Shown: positions 1-9,342, counted from the first letter of the stretch. The stretch is DNA of 64,000 nt from Vibrio casei (GCF_002218025.2 NZ_AP018681.1:620001-684000), one strand, 5' to 3'. Notes: a model not told the origin generated them from the sequence alone. Translations and numbers: made by a program.

Positions 1-647
1 GCACAAACTGATGCGCCGTTACCAAGATGCACAGAGATAAAACTCGAATCATCTATTGGTTTATTCAGCATTTTTGCCGCTTCACGACTCACATAATAAT
101 GGCTAGTACCATGAAAACCATAACGACGAATACCAAAATCTTCATACAAGGTTTTATCTATTGCTCCAGTATAAGCTTTAGCCGGCATGGTTTGATGGAA
201 AGCGGTATCAAAAACAGCAAACTGAGGAAGATCAGGAAAAGCCTTTAAGGCAGCTTTAATACCGATAACATTCGCAGGGGCATGTAATGGTGCTAATTCT
301 TTTACCGCTTCAATATCATTAAGAACTTGTTCATTTATTTTAACGGTTTTCGTAAATTTTTCTCCGCCATGGACAATACGGTGCCCAACAGCAATCACAG
401 CATCTGTTAAAGCGTATTCACTGACAATACCAACCAATTTACTGATAGCTAATTGATGATGATTCTCTTCACCAACAATAGACGTTTGTTGCTTGTTGCC
501 TTGATACTTCCAACTCATGCGAGAGTCTTCTAATCCAAAGCACTCTCCTAGCCCAGTTAAAACGGCCTCTCCAGTTTTTGAATTAATGACGGCAAATTTA
601 AGCGATGAACTACCAGAGTTAATAACTAATACATATTGATTTGACAT
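1..647 (-). CDS. ackA: Acetate kinase, N-terminal 215 residues (runs off the window)
   Basis: Acetate kinase (ATP + acetate to ADP + acetyl phosphate), cytoplasmic, part of the Pta-AckA overflow and acetate-activation route. The start ATG is at 647. The visible protein has the ASKHA phosphate-binding NSGSSSLKF near residues 10-18, GHRIVHGGE in the middle, and YGFHGTSH with the family's catalytic-region histidine, ending at HLGNGASVC. About 215 of the usual ~400 residues are inside the window; the remainder lies beyond base 1. No pta is visible, because the downstream side is off the window. Recognition is firm. Which paralogue it is (vibrios often carry a second ackA on chromosome 2) cannot be decided. 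Confidence 0.95.
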   Translation of the reverse strand, partial: MSNQYVLVINSGSSSLKFAVINSKTGEAVLTGLGECFGLEDSRMSWKYQGNKQQTSIVGEENHHQLAISKLVGIVSEYALTDAVIAVGHRIVHGGEKFTKTVKINEQVLNDIEAVKELAPLHAPANVIGIKAALKAFPDLPQFAVFDTAFHQTMPAKAYTGAIDKTLYEDFGIRRYGFHGTSHYYVSREAAKMLNKPIDDSSFISVHLGNGASVC

Positions 648-881
648 GAACTTTCTCTGTGCTGTGATGGTTGAGAGACGAATTCCATTTCGTGACAATG
701 AAATTATTGTACCATTATTCAATAATTTTTTAATCTTTCAACTTTTTTTATTAACAAAGTGTATTTTGTATCGAATGACTTGATCTAAAGCAAAAGATGA
801 TTTCTTTTGAAATTAAAATAAATTCGAATCAATCCGTTTGTTTATGACATGAATCTTATTTAGAACGAGACCTAAGCAGAA

Positions 882-916
882 AAAAAGCCGAGACACTTAA
901 CGTATCTCGGCTTTTT
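882..916 (-). terminator. Rho-independent terminator after deaD
   Basis: Inverted repeat AAAAGCCGAGA / TCTCGGCTTTT around a short loop, with A and T tracts on the two sides. It lies about 30 bases beyond the deaD stop codon and would work on the minus strand. Confidence 0.85.
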
Positions 917-945
917 ATAAATTAATCAAAAACTGATTAAATTAT

Positions 946-2820
946 TTATACATCACGACTTGGACGAGCGGCTGGCTTGCCAGCTTTAGGGCCACGGTTA
1001 CGATCAAAGCGACGCTCACCATTACCCGTACCACTGCCACCCTCACGACGACCACGATGACCTTCACCACCACGACCACGTGGAGCACCACCATCACGGC
1101 GTGGAGCTCCGCCAGTACGAGGACCACGAGATTCGCGGAAATCATCAAAATCACATACAACTGCGCTTACTTCTTTTTGACGAATGCGCAGCTTCTTAAG
1201 CTTACCAGCAACTTCAGAAGTCATTGCTTTTGGAAGCTGAACAAACGTATGACCTTGAGCCAGTTTAATTGCACCAATTGAATGTTTTGTTAAACCAAGT
1301 TCATTTGCCAATGCACCAACGATATCTTTAACTTGGACACCACTATCACGGCCAACTTGCAATTGGTAAGTATCCCAATCTTGCTTAGTGCCACCAAATG
1401 AACGACCGCCATCACGTCCACTAGGACCTGCATCACGAGGATTATCACGACGTTCTTTACGACGCTTACTATCACGCTCAATGGCTTCGATCATAGGATC
1501 TGCGCCAGTGTAGAACAATGGACGTTTACCTTGTTGGCGTTGCAATAAAATAGCAGCTAATGTTGCGGCATCAACTTCTAATGACACTTGAAGCTTTTCA
1601 ATTAATTCAGCAAATTTCTCAATAGTGTTGCTAGTTTTTTCTGCTTCTAATTCTGCACTTAACTTAATAAGACGAGCTTCTGCCACTTTATCGCGGTTAG
1701 GAAGTTGAATTTCTTCCATGCTTGATTTAGTAACACGCTCAATCGTGCGAAGCATACGAATTTGGTTAGTACGAACCAACAATACGGCTTTACCAGTACG
1801 TCCAGCACGGCCAGTACGACCAATACGGTGGATGTATGATTCAGTATCGAATGGAATATCGTAGTTAAATACGTGAGTAATACGAGGTACATCAAGTCCA
1901 CGAGCCACAACGTCAGTTGCAACAAGGATATCAATTACGCCACGTTTGATGTTATCAACAGTGCGTTCACGTTGCGCTTGAGGAATATCACCGTGTAATG
2001 CAGCGGATTTAAAACCGCGAGCTGATAACCAATCTGATAAACGCTCAGTATCTTGACGAGTACGAACGAACACGATTGATGCATCGGTTTCTTCTGTTTC
2101 AAGTAGACGAGTCATTGCTTCATCTTTTTCTACGCCTTTCACTACCCAATATTGCTGCTCTACTTTAGCAACCGTGCGGTTTTCACCAGCAACATCAACA
2201 CGAGCAGGATTACGTAAGAAACGATCAACAATCGTTTTTACCATTGGAGGCATAGTTGCAGAGAACAATACGCGTTGCGCACTTTCTGGAGCTTGCTCCA
2301 TGATCCAAGTAACATCGTCAACAAAACCCATTTTCAACATTTCATCAGCTTCATCAAGGACGAATGTTTTCACTTCATCAAGATGCAGAGTACGACGGTT
2401 GATTAAGTCTTTAACACGACCAGGAGTACCAACAACAATGTGTGAGCCATTTTTAAGCGCACGCATTTGATCCACGATAGAAGCTCCACCGTAAATCTCA
2501 ATAACTTTTAAGCCTTTAATGTTTTGGCCTAGTACTTTAATTTCAGCAGCAACCTGAATCGCAAGCTCACGAGTTGGAGCCATCACAATCGCTTGTGGTT
2601 TATGTTGATTTAGGTCAATTTTATTTAGAACAGGTAAAGAGAAGGCGGCTGTTTTACCAGTACCTGTCTGAGCTTTACCTAGCGCATCTTTACCTTGTAA
2701 AAGAAAAGGAATAGAAGCGGCTTGAATTGGAGTTGGGCTTTCAAAACCCATAGAGTTAAGTGCGGTTAGAAGGTTTTCGTTAAGATCAAGATCGACGAAT
2801 TTAATTTGATTTTCTGACAT
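946..2820 (-). CDS. deaD: DEAD-box RNA helicase DeaD/CsdA
   Basis: Cold-shock DEAD-box ATP-dependent RNA helicase that helps ribosome biogenesis and mRNA turnover in the cytoplasm. The 624 residues match the E. coli DeaD length (~629). Motifs in order are a Q-motif region (residues 26-33), Walker A AQTGTGKT (50-57), PTREL (82-86), DEAD (156-159), SAT (187-189) and HRIGRTGR in the second RecA domain. A DbpA-type RNA-binding domain follows, and the tail is rich in Arg and Gly (RRDGGAPRGRGG and similar), typical of DeaD rather than RhlE or SrmB. The gene has a 448-base leader of its own and a terminator just downstream, so it is probably monocistronic and regulated after transcription. Confidence 0.96.
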   Translation of the reverse strand: MSENQIKFVDLDLNENLLTALNSMGFESPTPIQAASIPFLLQGKDALGKAQTGTGKTAAFSLPVLNKIDLNQHKPQAIVMAPTRELAIQVAAEIKVLGQNIKGLKVIEIYGGASIVDQMRALKNGSHIVVGTPGRVKDLINRRTLHLDEVKTFVLDEADEMLKMGFVDDVTWIMEQAPESAQRVLFSATMPPMVKTIVDRFLRNPARVDVAGENRTVAKVEQQYWVVKGVEKDEAMTRLLETEETDASIVFVRTRQDTERLSDWLSARGFKSAALHGDIPQAQRERTVDNIKRGVIDILVATDVVARGLDVPRITHVFNYDIPFDTESYIHRIGRTGRAGRTGKAVLLVRTNQIRMLRTIERVTKSSMEEIQLPNRDKVAEARLIKLSAELEAEKTSNTIEKFAELIEKLQVSLEVDAATLAAILLQRQQGKRPLFYTGADPMIEAIERDSKRRKERRDNPRDAGPSGRDGGRSFGGTKQDWDTYQLQVGRDSGVQVKDIVGALANELGLTKHSIGAIKLAQGHTFVQLPKAMTSEVAGKLKKLRIRQKEVSAVVCDFDDFRESRGPRTGGAPRRDGGAPRGRGGEGHRGRREGGSGTGNGERRFDRNRGPKAGKPAARPSRDV

Positions 2821-3268
2821 GGGGTTCCTACTTATTTAAGGAAAATTTCGGTCCCATTAAGCTCAACTACCTCTAATACCTACCCTAACTTCGTGTTCCA
2901 TAAAAATCATGGATTAGGTAGAAAACGCCTTAAGCTGTTTCGGGACATCATTAAGGGAGGCGTATTCTCCCTGATAAACATAAAAAAAGCTAGGAAAAAT
3001 TGAATTTCATCACGTTTTTGTTCAAAAAGTCCAAATATCATACAAAAGTATCTATACGTATTAATTTCTGGACGTCTATAGCTCTCGTTTTATAAATTTT
3101 AATGGTTCTCTATTTTATCATTTTCATTACACTCAAAACTCGTAATTAATTGGTAATCCCACTATGCAATGATTATAGTGTGCCAAGTACTGTCCACTAG
3201 TCACTTCAAGATGCCACTTTAAATCGCTTCTTGGATATTTTCCAATTACCTCATAAAGAATTGATCAC
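2821..3268 (-). promoter_or_regulatory. Long non-coding spacer: deaD leader and divergent rnb promoter region
   Basis: There is no plausible gene in these 448 bases between divergent deaD and rnb. On the deaD strand the proximal ~150 bases can fold: CGCCT near 2926 can pair with AGGCG near 2962, and GTCCC/GGGAC pairs are also present. Long structured leaders are known for cold-shock deaD mRNAs in enterics. The same role here is inference. Confidence 0.45.
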
Positions 3269-5272
3269 ATGTTTTCAGACAATCCTCTACTTGCTCAGCT
3301 TAAACAACAAATGAAAGAAACCCTTCCTAAAAAAGAAGGGACGGTGAAAGCCACAGACAAAAGCTTTGGATTTTTAGAAGTAGACAGTAAAACCAGTTAT
3401 TTCATTCCGCCTGCTTTTATGAAGAAATGTATTCATGGAGATAAAGTCATTGCGATCATTCGTTCTGAAAATGACAAAGAAAGCGCCGAACCAGATGAAC
3501 TTGTAGAGCCTGCGCTTACTCGTTTCATCGCTCGCGTCAAAAAATTTAAAGGTCGTTTGAATGTTGTACCGGATCACCCACAATTAAAAAAACTATCGTT
3601 AAAAGCTAAAGCGCGTAAAGGCGTGAATCCTGAAACATTAAATGAAGGTGATTGGGTTGTCGCTCATTTAGTTGAACACCCTCTTAAGTCTAATGATTCT
3701 ACAACCAATTCAGACCAGTTTCTTGTTGAGATCTCAGAGAAAATCACGGATTCAGACGATAAAATAGCCCCGTGGTGGGTAACACTAGCGCAAAACGACT
3801 TACCAAATAGTGAACCAAAAGGATTAGATAGCGGCGAAGAATGGCAATTAAAAGATGATAAAAGCTTACAGCGTGTTGATATGACAACGACGCCTTTTGT
3901 CACAATTGATGGAGCATCAACAAAAGATATGGATGATGCTCTTTATGCTGAAGAAACTGACAATGGTGACTTTACTCTTACTATCGCAATTGCTGATCCC
4001 ACGGCCTATATCACACCAGATTCAGAAATGGATAACGTCGCACGCAAGCGAGGCTTTACCATCTACTTACCTGGCCGTAATATTCCGATGCTTCCTCGTG
4101 ATTTAGCCGATGATCTTTGCTCATTGAAACAAGACGAATTACGTGTCGCTTTATGTTGCCAAGTCACAGTGTCTAAAGATGGCGAAATTGGTGATGACAT
4201 TCAGTTTTTTGCTGCCAATATTCAATCACACGCTCGCCTAGTTTATGACCATGTTTCTGACTGGTTAGAAACCGGTAACAGCAGCGATTGGCAACCGGAC
4301 GACACCATTGCAAAAGTCGTGAGTACTCTTCATAAATTTGCTCAAACTCGTAGCCAGTGGCGAGTTAATAATGCTGTTGTATTCCCAGACCGTCCTGATT
4401 ACCGTTTTGAGTTAAGCGAAGATAATGATGTAGTTGCCATTCATGCGGATATACGACGTACTGCAAATAAACTCGTTGAAGAGTCAATGATCACTGCCAA
4501 TATTTGTGCAGGTAGAGAATTAAAAGCCAAATTTAATTCTGGCATTTTTAACACTCACTCAGGCTTTAAAGAAGACAGACTAAAAGATGTTATTGAATTA
4601 GTGAATCCAGATGGCGACCTCCCTTTTACGGTGGAGTCGATTGCTACACTTGAAGGTTTTAGTGCTCTTCGTCGTTGGTTAGCTCAACAAGATGCTCGTT
4701 ATTTAGATAATCGAATTCGTAAATGCCAAGCATATAGTGAGATTAACCACATGCCGGATCCTCATTACGCAATGGGTTTGGAAATATACGCTACATGGAC
4801 ATCCCCTATTCGTAAATATGGCGATATGATCAATCATCGCATGCTAAAAGCACTCGTTTTAGATCAAACACCAGTACAAGTCCCTGATGAAAGTATTGGT
4901 GAAGAATTATCTCTGTGTCGCCGATACCATGGCATGGCTGAACGTAATGTTGGAGACTGGTTATACGCTCGAACGCTGATCAATGAGCCTGAAAATGGTA
5001 CTCTTTATCAAGCCGAAATTTTTGACATTAATCGAGCTGGAGCACGCGCACGTTTATTAGAAAATGGTGCGGCAGTATTTATACCATGTTCACAAATTGT
5101 CGATAGCAAAGAACGAATTTCCGCGTCTCGTGAACTTGGAACCATTGAAGTTGATAAAGTCGTAGCGTTTAAGCTTGGTGATATTATGGAGGTAGCACTC
5201 GTCAATGTTAGCTTAGAAAACCGAAATATTATTGCGAAGCCAACACAGTATTTTGTTCCACTTGAAGATTAA
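3269..5272 (+). CDS. rnb: Exoribonuclease II
   Basis: Processive 3'-5' hydrolytic exoribonuclease that degrades single-stranded RNA to nucleoside monophosphates. The 667 residues are slightly longer than E. coli RNase II (644), and the N terminus [14 protein letters not shown] lines up with it. N-terminal cold-shock domains are followed by the RNB catalytic domain with the aspartate cluster [17 protein letters not shown] (about residues 211-227), then [18 protein letters not shown] and a C-terminal S1 domain. The start ATG at 3269 matches the family N terminus. The gene stands alone and is transcribed divergently from deaD, another RNA-metabolism gene. Confidence 0.96.
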   Translation: MFSDNPLLAQLKQQMKETLPKKEGTVKATDKSFGFLEVDSKTSYFIPPAFMKKCIHGDKVIAIIRSENDKESAEPDELVEPALTRFIARVKKFKGRLNVVPDHPQLKKLSLKAKARKGVNPETLNEGDWVVAHLVEHPLKSNDSTTNSDQFLVEISEKITDSDDKIAPWWVTLAQNDLPNSEPKGLDSGEEWQLKDDKSLQRVDMTTTPFVTIDGASTKDMDDALYAEETDNGDFTLTIAIADPTAYITPDSEMDNVARKRGFTIYLPGRNIPMLPRDLADDLCSLKQDELRVALCCQVTVSKDGEIGDDIQFFAANIQSHARLVYDHVSDWLETGNSSDWQPDDTIAKVVSTLHKFAQTRSQWRVNNAVVFPDRPDYRFELSEDNDVVAIHADIRRTANKLVEESMITANICAGRELKAKFNSGIFNTHSGFKEDRLKDVIELVNPDGDLPFTVESIATLEGFSALRRWLAQQDARYLDNRIRKCQAYSEINHMPDPHYAMGLEIYATWTSPIRKYGDMINHRMLKALVLDQTPVQVPDESIGEELSLCRRYHGMAERNVGDWLYARTLINEPENGTLYQAEIFDINRAGARARLLENGAAVFIPCSQIVDSKERISASRELGTIEVDKVVAFKLGDIMEVALVNVSLENRNIIAKPTQYFVPLED

Positions 5273-5406
5273 TCAGCATTAATTTCTCAATAAAGAAAGA
5301 TTAATATTCGTTCTTTTAGAGCTATTCTACGTTGATTTAATTAGATAAAATGCGGCTCAATAACGAGCCGCGTTTCTATTATTATTATGAAATAAATATA
5401 ATGAAC

Positions 5407-5763
5407 CTAAATCCAAATACATTCATCCGTATCTTTTTCAACCACCTCAATCAATAAAATAGGGTCTTGGCTTTTAGGTACTGAGCCATGAGGCAGCCAT
5501 ATCGTGTGTTTAACCTTAGAGCCTAGGTTACGGACAAACAAACGCCACACCTCTTCATCCTTATCAAAAACCAGTTTTGCGACATCATATATATGGTTGC
5601 AATGCAGTGAATCAACAGAAAAGACGGCTTTTGAAAAAACAACATGGATCGCTCCCACGTCAAAGCATGCTTTTCCCTGTGCGACAGGCACACTTTCATT
5701 CCGATAATGACAAAGTTCTTCAGCTCTTTTTGTAATACGGCGCCACTCTAATTCGCAAATCAT
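5407..5763 (-). CDS. Conserved hypothetical protein, DUF3024-like
   Basis: A 118-residue soluble protein with no signal peptide or membrane segment. The block EEVWRLFVRNLGSKVKHTIW in the second half resembles the conserved core of DUF3024 proteins, as I recall that family; its function is unknown. The start ATG at 5763 is preceded by a strong GAGGTGG ribosome-binding site. It is convergent with rnb and divergent from the PstS-like gene. The family assignment is by recall of motif shape, not by a search. Confidence 0.6.
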   Translation of the reverse strand: MICELEWRRITKRAEELCHYRNESVPVAQGKACFDVGAIHVVFSKAVFSVDSLHCNHIYDVAKLVFDKDEEVWRLFVRNLGSKVKHTIWLPHGSVPKSQDPILLIEVVEKDTDECIWI

Positions 5764-5894
5764 GCTCCACCTCTTTTAAAGAGTATAGAGCTGAAATTTC
5801 AAATCACCTCCTTAATTACAAACGAACATATTTCCCACTTTATGTTCGAAAATACGATTAATCTCTGCTTTACCTTACGTTTACTTCTTTTTCA

Positions 5895-5928
5895 AAGTCA
5901 CAAAAATGTCACACAACCGACATACAAT
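5895..5928 (+). promoter_or_regulatory. Pho box and -10 element for the PstS-like gene
   Basis: Bases 5895-5912 match 14 of 18 positions of the E. coli Pho box: two (T)GTCA repeats 11 bases apart (AAGTCACAAAA then ATGTCAC). A -10-like TACAAT lies at 5923-5928, ten bases past the box, which is the spacing seen in PhoB-activated promoters, where the box replaces the -35. A third, weaker repeat (CGACA) follows in phase. This is strong circumstantial evidence for PhoB control. Confidence 0.75.
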
Positions 5929-5965
5929 AAATACACTTTATTTATTCCACTATTCGGAGATCCAT

Positions 5966-6781
5966 ATGTTACGAGTGCTACTCGCCACTTTTCTTTCTCT
6001 GGTACTAATTTCAATGGCGCAAGCCAAACAAATTACCGTATCAGGTTCTACGTCTGTCACTCGAGTAATGGATGTTCTTGCTGAAAAATATAACCAAAGT
6101 CATCCTGACGATTATATTGCGGTTCAAGGGGTAGATTCTACAGCAGGAATTATTTTGGCAATGAAAGGAGTCACTGACTTCGGAATGAGCTCACGATATT
6201 TAACCGAAGCGGAAGCAAATGAGAACATTGTCATTGTTCCAATTGCTTTTGATGGACTGGCTGTTGTCACAAATATCGCCAATCCGGTCTCAAATTTAAC
6301 TCGACAACAGTTAGCAAAAATTTATCTTGGTGAAATAAAAAACTGGAAGGAAATCGGTGGCCATGACCAAGCGATCGCCGTCGTTACTCGTGAAGCGTCA
6401 TCGGGGTCACGTTATAGTTTTGAGAGCTTGCTTGGTTTAACAAAGGTCGTCAACAACCAAAGCGTATCGAATATCAACCCTAAAAACCTTGTAGTCAACA
6501 GCAATGGTATGATGAAAACTCTAATTAATCATAACCCTCAAGCCATTGGATTTATCTCGATGGGATCGGTAGATAAATCAATCAAAGCGATTCAATTTGA
6601 TAATGTTAAACCCACACAAGATAACATCTCAAGTGGTAGCTACAAATTATCCCGACCTTTTCTACTGATTTATAAAAAAGATCATTTAGAAACTCGCTCT
6701 AAAAAATTCTTAGACTATGTAATGTCAGAAGAAGGCCAGTCATTAATTGAAAGCTATGGCTACACTCCAATCAAAAAATAA
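5966..6781 (+). CDS. PstS-family phosphate-binding periplasmic protein
   Basis: Periplasmic substrate-binding protein of the PstS/PBP-like family, expected to bind phosphate. I place the start at ATG 5966, not further upstream, because it has a CGGAGA ribosome-binding site and opens a clean signal peptide (MLRVLLATFLSLVLISMAQA, cleaved after AQA). The mature protein begins ITVSGSTSVTRVMD and has the phosphate-loop-like STAGI and REASSGSR segments. Its 271 residues are short for classical PstS. No pstCAB permease genes adjoin it, so it is an orphan binding protein, possibly feeding a Pst system elsewhere or acting in phosphate sensing or surface binding. A Pho box lies upstream. Confidence 0.85.
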   Translation: MLRVLLATFLSLVLISMAQAKQITVSGSTSVTRVMDVLAEKYNQSHPDDYIAVQGVDSTAGIILAMKGVTDFGMSSRYLTEAEANENIVIVPIAFDGLAVVTNIANPVSNLTRQQLAKIYLGEIKNWKEIGGHDQAIAVVTREASSGSRYSFESLLGLTKVVNNQSVSNINPKNLVVNSNGMMKTLINHNPQAIGFISMGSVDKSIKAIQFDNVKPTQDNISSGSYKLSRPFLLIYKKDHLETRSKKFLDYVMSEEGQSLIESYGYTPIKK

Positions 6782-6785
6782 CAAC

Positions 6786-6822
6786 AAAAAGGCCTTACTA
6801 ATTAGGTAAGGCCTTTTTACAG
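6786..6822. terminator. Bidirectional terminator
   Basis: AAAAAGGCCTTAC ... GTAAGGCCTTTTT hairpin with A and T tracts on both sides, between the convergent PstS-like gene and the small membrane-protein gene. Confidence 0.85.
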
Positions 6823-6844
6823 ACTAATACTCGTGTCAGCGTTG

Positions 6845-7042
6845 TTAATTTTGACCCAATTGAGTTACTGTGTCTGAAAGTGAATCCATACTACTTTGAA
6901 ACCTACCAGTAACATCTTCTAACGTATCTTGAGCTTCTTCCATATCTCTCAAGTTCAATACATCCAGAATAGGATCTTGATACTTAATACCAATAGCAAC
7001 ACCAACTGCAATCAGTACAAGCCAGAATACTAATTTAGCCAT
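6845..7042 (-). CDS. Small single-pass membrane protein, unknown function
   Basis: A 65-residue protein. ATG 7042 is the likely start: it has AGGGA upstream and opens directly into a hydrophobic helix (KLVFWLVLIAVGVAIGI, residues 3-19), while the upstream TTG extension adds charged residues. After the helix comes an acidic, coiled-coil-like tail (EEAQDTLEDVTGRFQSSMDSL). The shape suggests a small inner-membrane protein with a cytoplasmic or periplasmic helical tail. I do not recognise a named family. Confidence 0.7.
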   Translation of the reverse strand: MAKLVFWLVLIAVGVAIGIKYQDPILDVLNLRDMEEAQDTLEDVTGRFQSSMDSLSDTVTQLGQN

Positions 7043-7273
7043 TATTTTCCCTATTTCATACTCCTGAAACAATTGTCAGTAAGTTTACACAAATTAAACA
7101 CAACGTCTACTCTGACTGATATAAAGAAGTCATATGAATAAATTCACTTGCCTTGGCTTTAACCGATACATTCAAAAAGTGGATATTAAGGAATATTTCA
7201 AATATGAATAATGATCCGCTCCAGCTGTTTTGGACACTGAGTTAAGTGAGTACAATCACTAACGAGGTGAACA

Positions 7274-7558
7274 ATGACAACTAAGAAAACTAGAATTAAA
7301 CATTCCCCTGAATTTAAAGCAGAAGCCCTAAAACTAGCAGAGAGAGTGGGAGTAGCTGCGGCTGCAAGGCAGCTTTCTTTACATGAATCTCAAATCTACG
7401 GGTGGCGGAAGAACTCGAAGAAAGACACCAATACTAGTCAGCGAGAACAAGAGCTAGCCGCAGAGGTTGCCAAGCTCAAAAGGCAGTTGGCTGAGCAAGC
7501 AGAAGAGCTAGAAATTGTAAAAAAGGCCGCCACCTACTTCGCGAAAAATCTAAAGTAA
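7274..7558 (+). CDS. IS3-family OrfA (helix-turn-helix transposase subunit)
   Basis: A 94-residue protein with an N-terminal helix-turn-helix (SPEFKAEALKLAERVG ... HESQIYGWRK) that binds the IS ends. A C-terminal leucine-zipper-like coil (REQELAAEVAKLKRQLAEQ) mediates multimerisation. A classical A AAA AAG slippery heptamer lies in frame at 7519-7525. A -1 slip there reads through GRHLLREKSK straight into the orfB frame to give the OrfAB fusion transposase, as known for IS3. Confidence 0.95.
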   Translation: MTTKKTRIKHSPEFKAEALKLAERVGVAAAARQLSLHESQIYGWRKNSKKDTNTSQREQELAAEVAKLKRQLAEQAEELEIVKKAATYFAKNLK

Positions 7559-7572
7559 ATTGCTACGAATTT

Positions 7573-8424
7573 ATGCTCGAACACCTGATGTACTTCAATA
7601 TTGTACGTATGGCTAAGGTATTCGGGGTATCCCGAAGTGGGTTTTATTACTGGGTTAAACATCGCCATAAGGCTAGCCAACGCGAGGCAGTTCGCCAAGA
7701 GCTTGATACAAAGGTCAAAGAAGCTTTTGATAACAGCAAAGGCCGAGATGGCTCAAGGCGAATCCAAAAAGAACTGTCTGAGAGCGGTGATAACCACAAT
7801 GTGAAAACCATTGCGGCCAGTATGAAGCGTCAAGATTTAACGCCGAAAGCGGCACGTAAATTTAAGTGCACGACAGACAGCAAGCATCAAATGCCAGTTG
7901 CTCCAAACTTGCTGGCTCAGAACTTTAACGCAGCGGCTCCGAATGAAAAATGGGCGGGAGACATCACCTATGTTGCGACAAGCGAAGGCTGGTTGTACTT
8001 GGCAGTAATTATTGACCTTTACTCAAGACAAGTAATCGGATGGTCTATGGATACCAGAATGACGGCTACGCTGGTCTGTGATGCTCTATCAATGGCTTTG
8101 TTCCGTCGCGAATTTCCTGAGCAGGTTATCGTTCATAGTGATCGAGGTAGTCAGTACTGCTCAAAAGATTATCGAGACCTCATAACTGTTTATAATCTAA
8201 AGCAAAGTATGAGTAGGAAAGGAAACTGCTGGGACAATGCTTGTGTTGAGAGCTTCTTCCATTCGATGAAAGTTGAAGCGATCCAATATGAGCCGATTAT
8301 GACGAGAGACCAGATGCGTCAAACGATCTTCGAGTACATAGAGGTTGATTATAATCGGACAAGAAGGCACAGTGCTCTTGGGTATCTAAGCCCTGTTAAC
8401 TTTGAACAGCAAAATGTCGCTTAA
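7573..8424 (+). CDS. IS3-family OrfB (DDE integrase-fold transposase)
   Basis: A 283-residue catalytic part with an rve-type DDE core: GDITYV (first D), HSDRGSQYCS (second D) and NCWDNACVESFFHSMK (E). An HTH_21-like segment precedes it. It is in the -1 frame relative to orfA, and the active form is probably the frameshifted OrfAB fusion. No internal stop or frameshift is seen, so the element looks competent. Confidence 0.95.
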   Translation: MLEHLMYFNIVRMAKVFGVSRSGFYYWVKHRHKASQREAVRQELDTKVKEAFDNSKGRDGSRRIQKELSESGDNHNVKTIAASMKRQDLTPKAARKFKCTTDSKHQMPVAPNLLAQNFNAAAPNEKWAGDITYVATSEGWLYLAVIIDLYSRQVIGWSMDTRMTATLVCDALSMALFRREFPEQVIVHSDRGSQYCSKDYRDLITVYNLKQSMSRKGNCWDNACVESFFHSMKVEAIQYEPIMTRDQMRQTIFEYIEVDYNRTRRHSALGYLSPVNFEQQNVA

Positions 8425-8668
8425 TGAAGTGTCCAGTCTGGCTGGAGCAGATCATAATGAACACTCCTCAAAAAATGATGCTATCGATACCCTAGTTGAA
8501 AAAATTGTTGACCTTACTCCTCCTCAACTTGAGAAGGTTAATAATTATATCGACAAGATGATCCAAGTTGATGATTTTTCATCACCAGTGCTAAGTAAAC
8601 AAGAGAAACAAACCTTATCTAAAATGTTTAAAATTTAACTACATGAGTAGAAAGCATCAACTTAAAAA

Positions 8669-8878
8669 CTAAACTTTAATCGTGATTTTATTTGCCGCAA
8701 TAGCAACCATCTGCTCAATTTCAGTATGATGATATGCTTTTTCCACCGTGATTGAACCACCATTTTGGGTAACAATTTGAACAAGGCTTAAAGCATCTGA
8801 AAACTGAATTCTTGAGTCTTCAGCAATAATAATATTGGCCCCTAGCTCTGCCATTCTCATTGCTCTTGTATAACGCAC
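8669..8878 (-). CDS. Small hypothetical protein
   Basis: A 69-residue soluble protein. The start is GTG 8878, chosen because a near-perfect AAGGAGA lies about 7 bases upstream; the internal ATGs have no such site. The sequence is MRYTRAMRMAELGANIII, then a mixed helix/strand region ending AANKITIKV. I do not recognise a family. Confidence 0.6.
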   Translation of the reverse strand: MRYTRAMRMAELGANIIIAEDSRIQFSDALSLVQIVTQNGGSITVEKAYHHTEIEQMVAIAANKITIKV

Positions 8879-9342
8879 TGGCTTCTCCTTATCGGACTAA
8901 AATACAATTTCACAGTAAATAGCAAAGAGAAATGTTCCCTTTATGAACAATACCTTATGCTGCCCTTACTATACTCCTATCATTTTTTAGCTCTATACTA
9001 AAATAATAATAACTCCCTCATATTTCATGATCAAAATCAGTAAAACCGTGATTGGATATTTCACAAAAAATAATAAACTTTCTCATGAGACATCACCGCC
9101 AAATACACGTCGATTAGAAAAATATTGTTTGAGCGCAATAATGATCCTATAACCAACGTCTATAATGATTACCATCTTGATAAATGTACTTTCATCTCGA
9201 TATCTAGTAAAATGTGACACTGTAATTTATTATTCATTTATTAATGACTTAGCTCTTCTCTATATTATGAAAATGGGTTCCTATTTTAGGAAAAAACCGG
9301 GCTAAATATAAAGTCATTAACATAACAACTTAGGTAACTTTT
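8879..9342. promoter_or_regulatory. 464-base AT-rich spacer with a perfect palindrome upstream of phnA
   Basis: No gene is seen. A perfect 15-base palindrome TTCCTATTTTAGGAA lies at 9278-9292, about 50 bases before the phnA start, where an operator would be expected. The remainder is AT-rich without recognised structure. Confidence 0.4.

Larger units (their letters stand above)
7212..8454 (+). mobile_element. IS3-family insertion sequence, copy 1 (1243 bp)
   Basis: Terminal inverted repeats at 7212-7237 and 8429-8454: the outer TGATC, a GCTCCAG block and the inner TGGACAC are identical at both ends. The element is flanked by a 3-bp direct repeat TAA (7209-7211 and 8455-8457), the target duplication, so it is a simple insertion. 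It carries orfA and orfB in the usual IS3 arrangement. A diverged copy of exactly the same length lies at 60250-61492. Confidence 0.95.
7204..8638 (+). pseudogene. Small gene (about 62 codons) interrupted at codon 3 by an IS3-family element
   Basis: The start is ATG AAT AA at 7204-7211, preceded by AAGGA. The rest resumes at 8458 after the IS and its second TAA target copy. Removing 7212-8457 restores one continuous frame beginning MNNEHSSKNDAIDTLVEK and ending SKQEKQTLSKMFKI, stop 8636-8638, about 62 residues. The protein looks soluble and helical, with a TPPQLEKVNNYID segment. I do not recognise the family. Without its start and ribosome-binding site the 3' part is probably not expressed, unless an IS-borne promoter drives it. 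Confidence 0.85.

Noticed and set aside
942..1160. Open frame of Val-rich repeats antisense-phase to the deaD tail
   Set aside because: It is a frame shadow of the Arg/Gly-rich C-terminal region of deaD; low-complexity composition, no start context.
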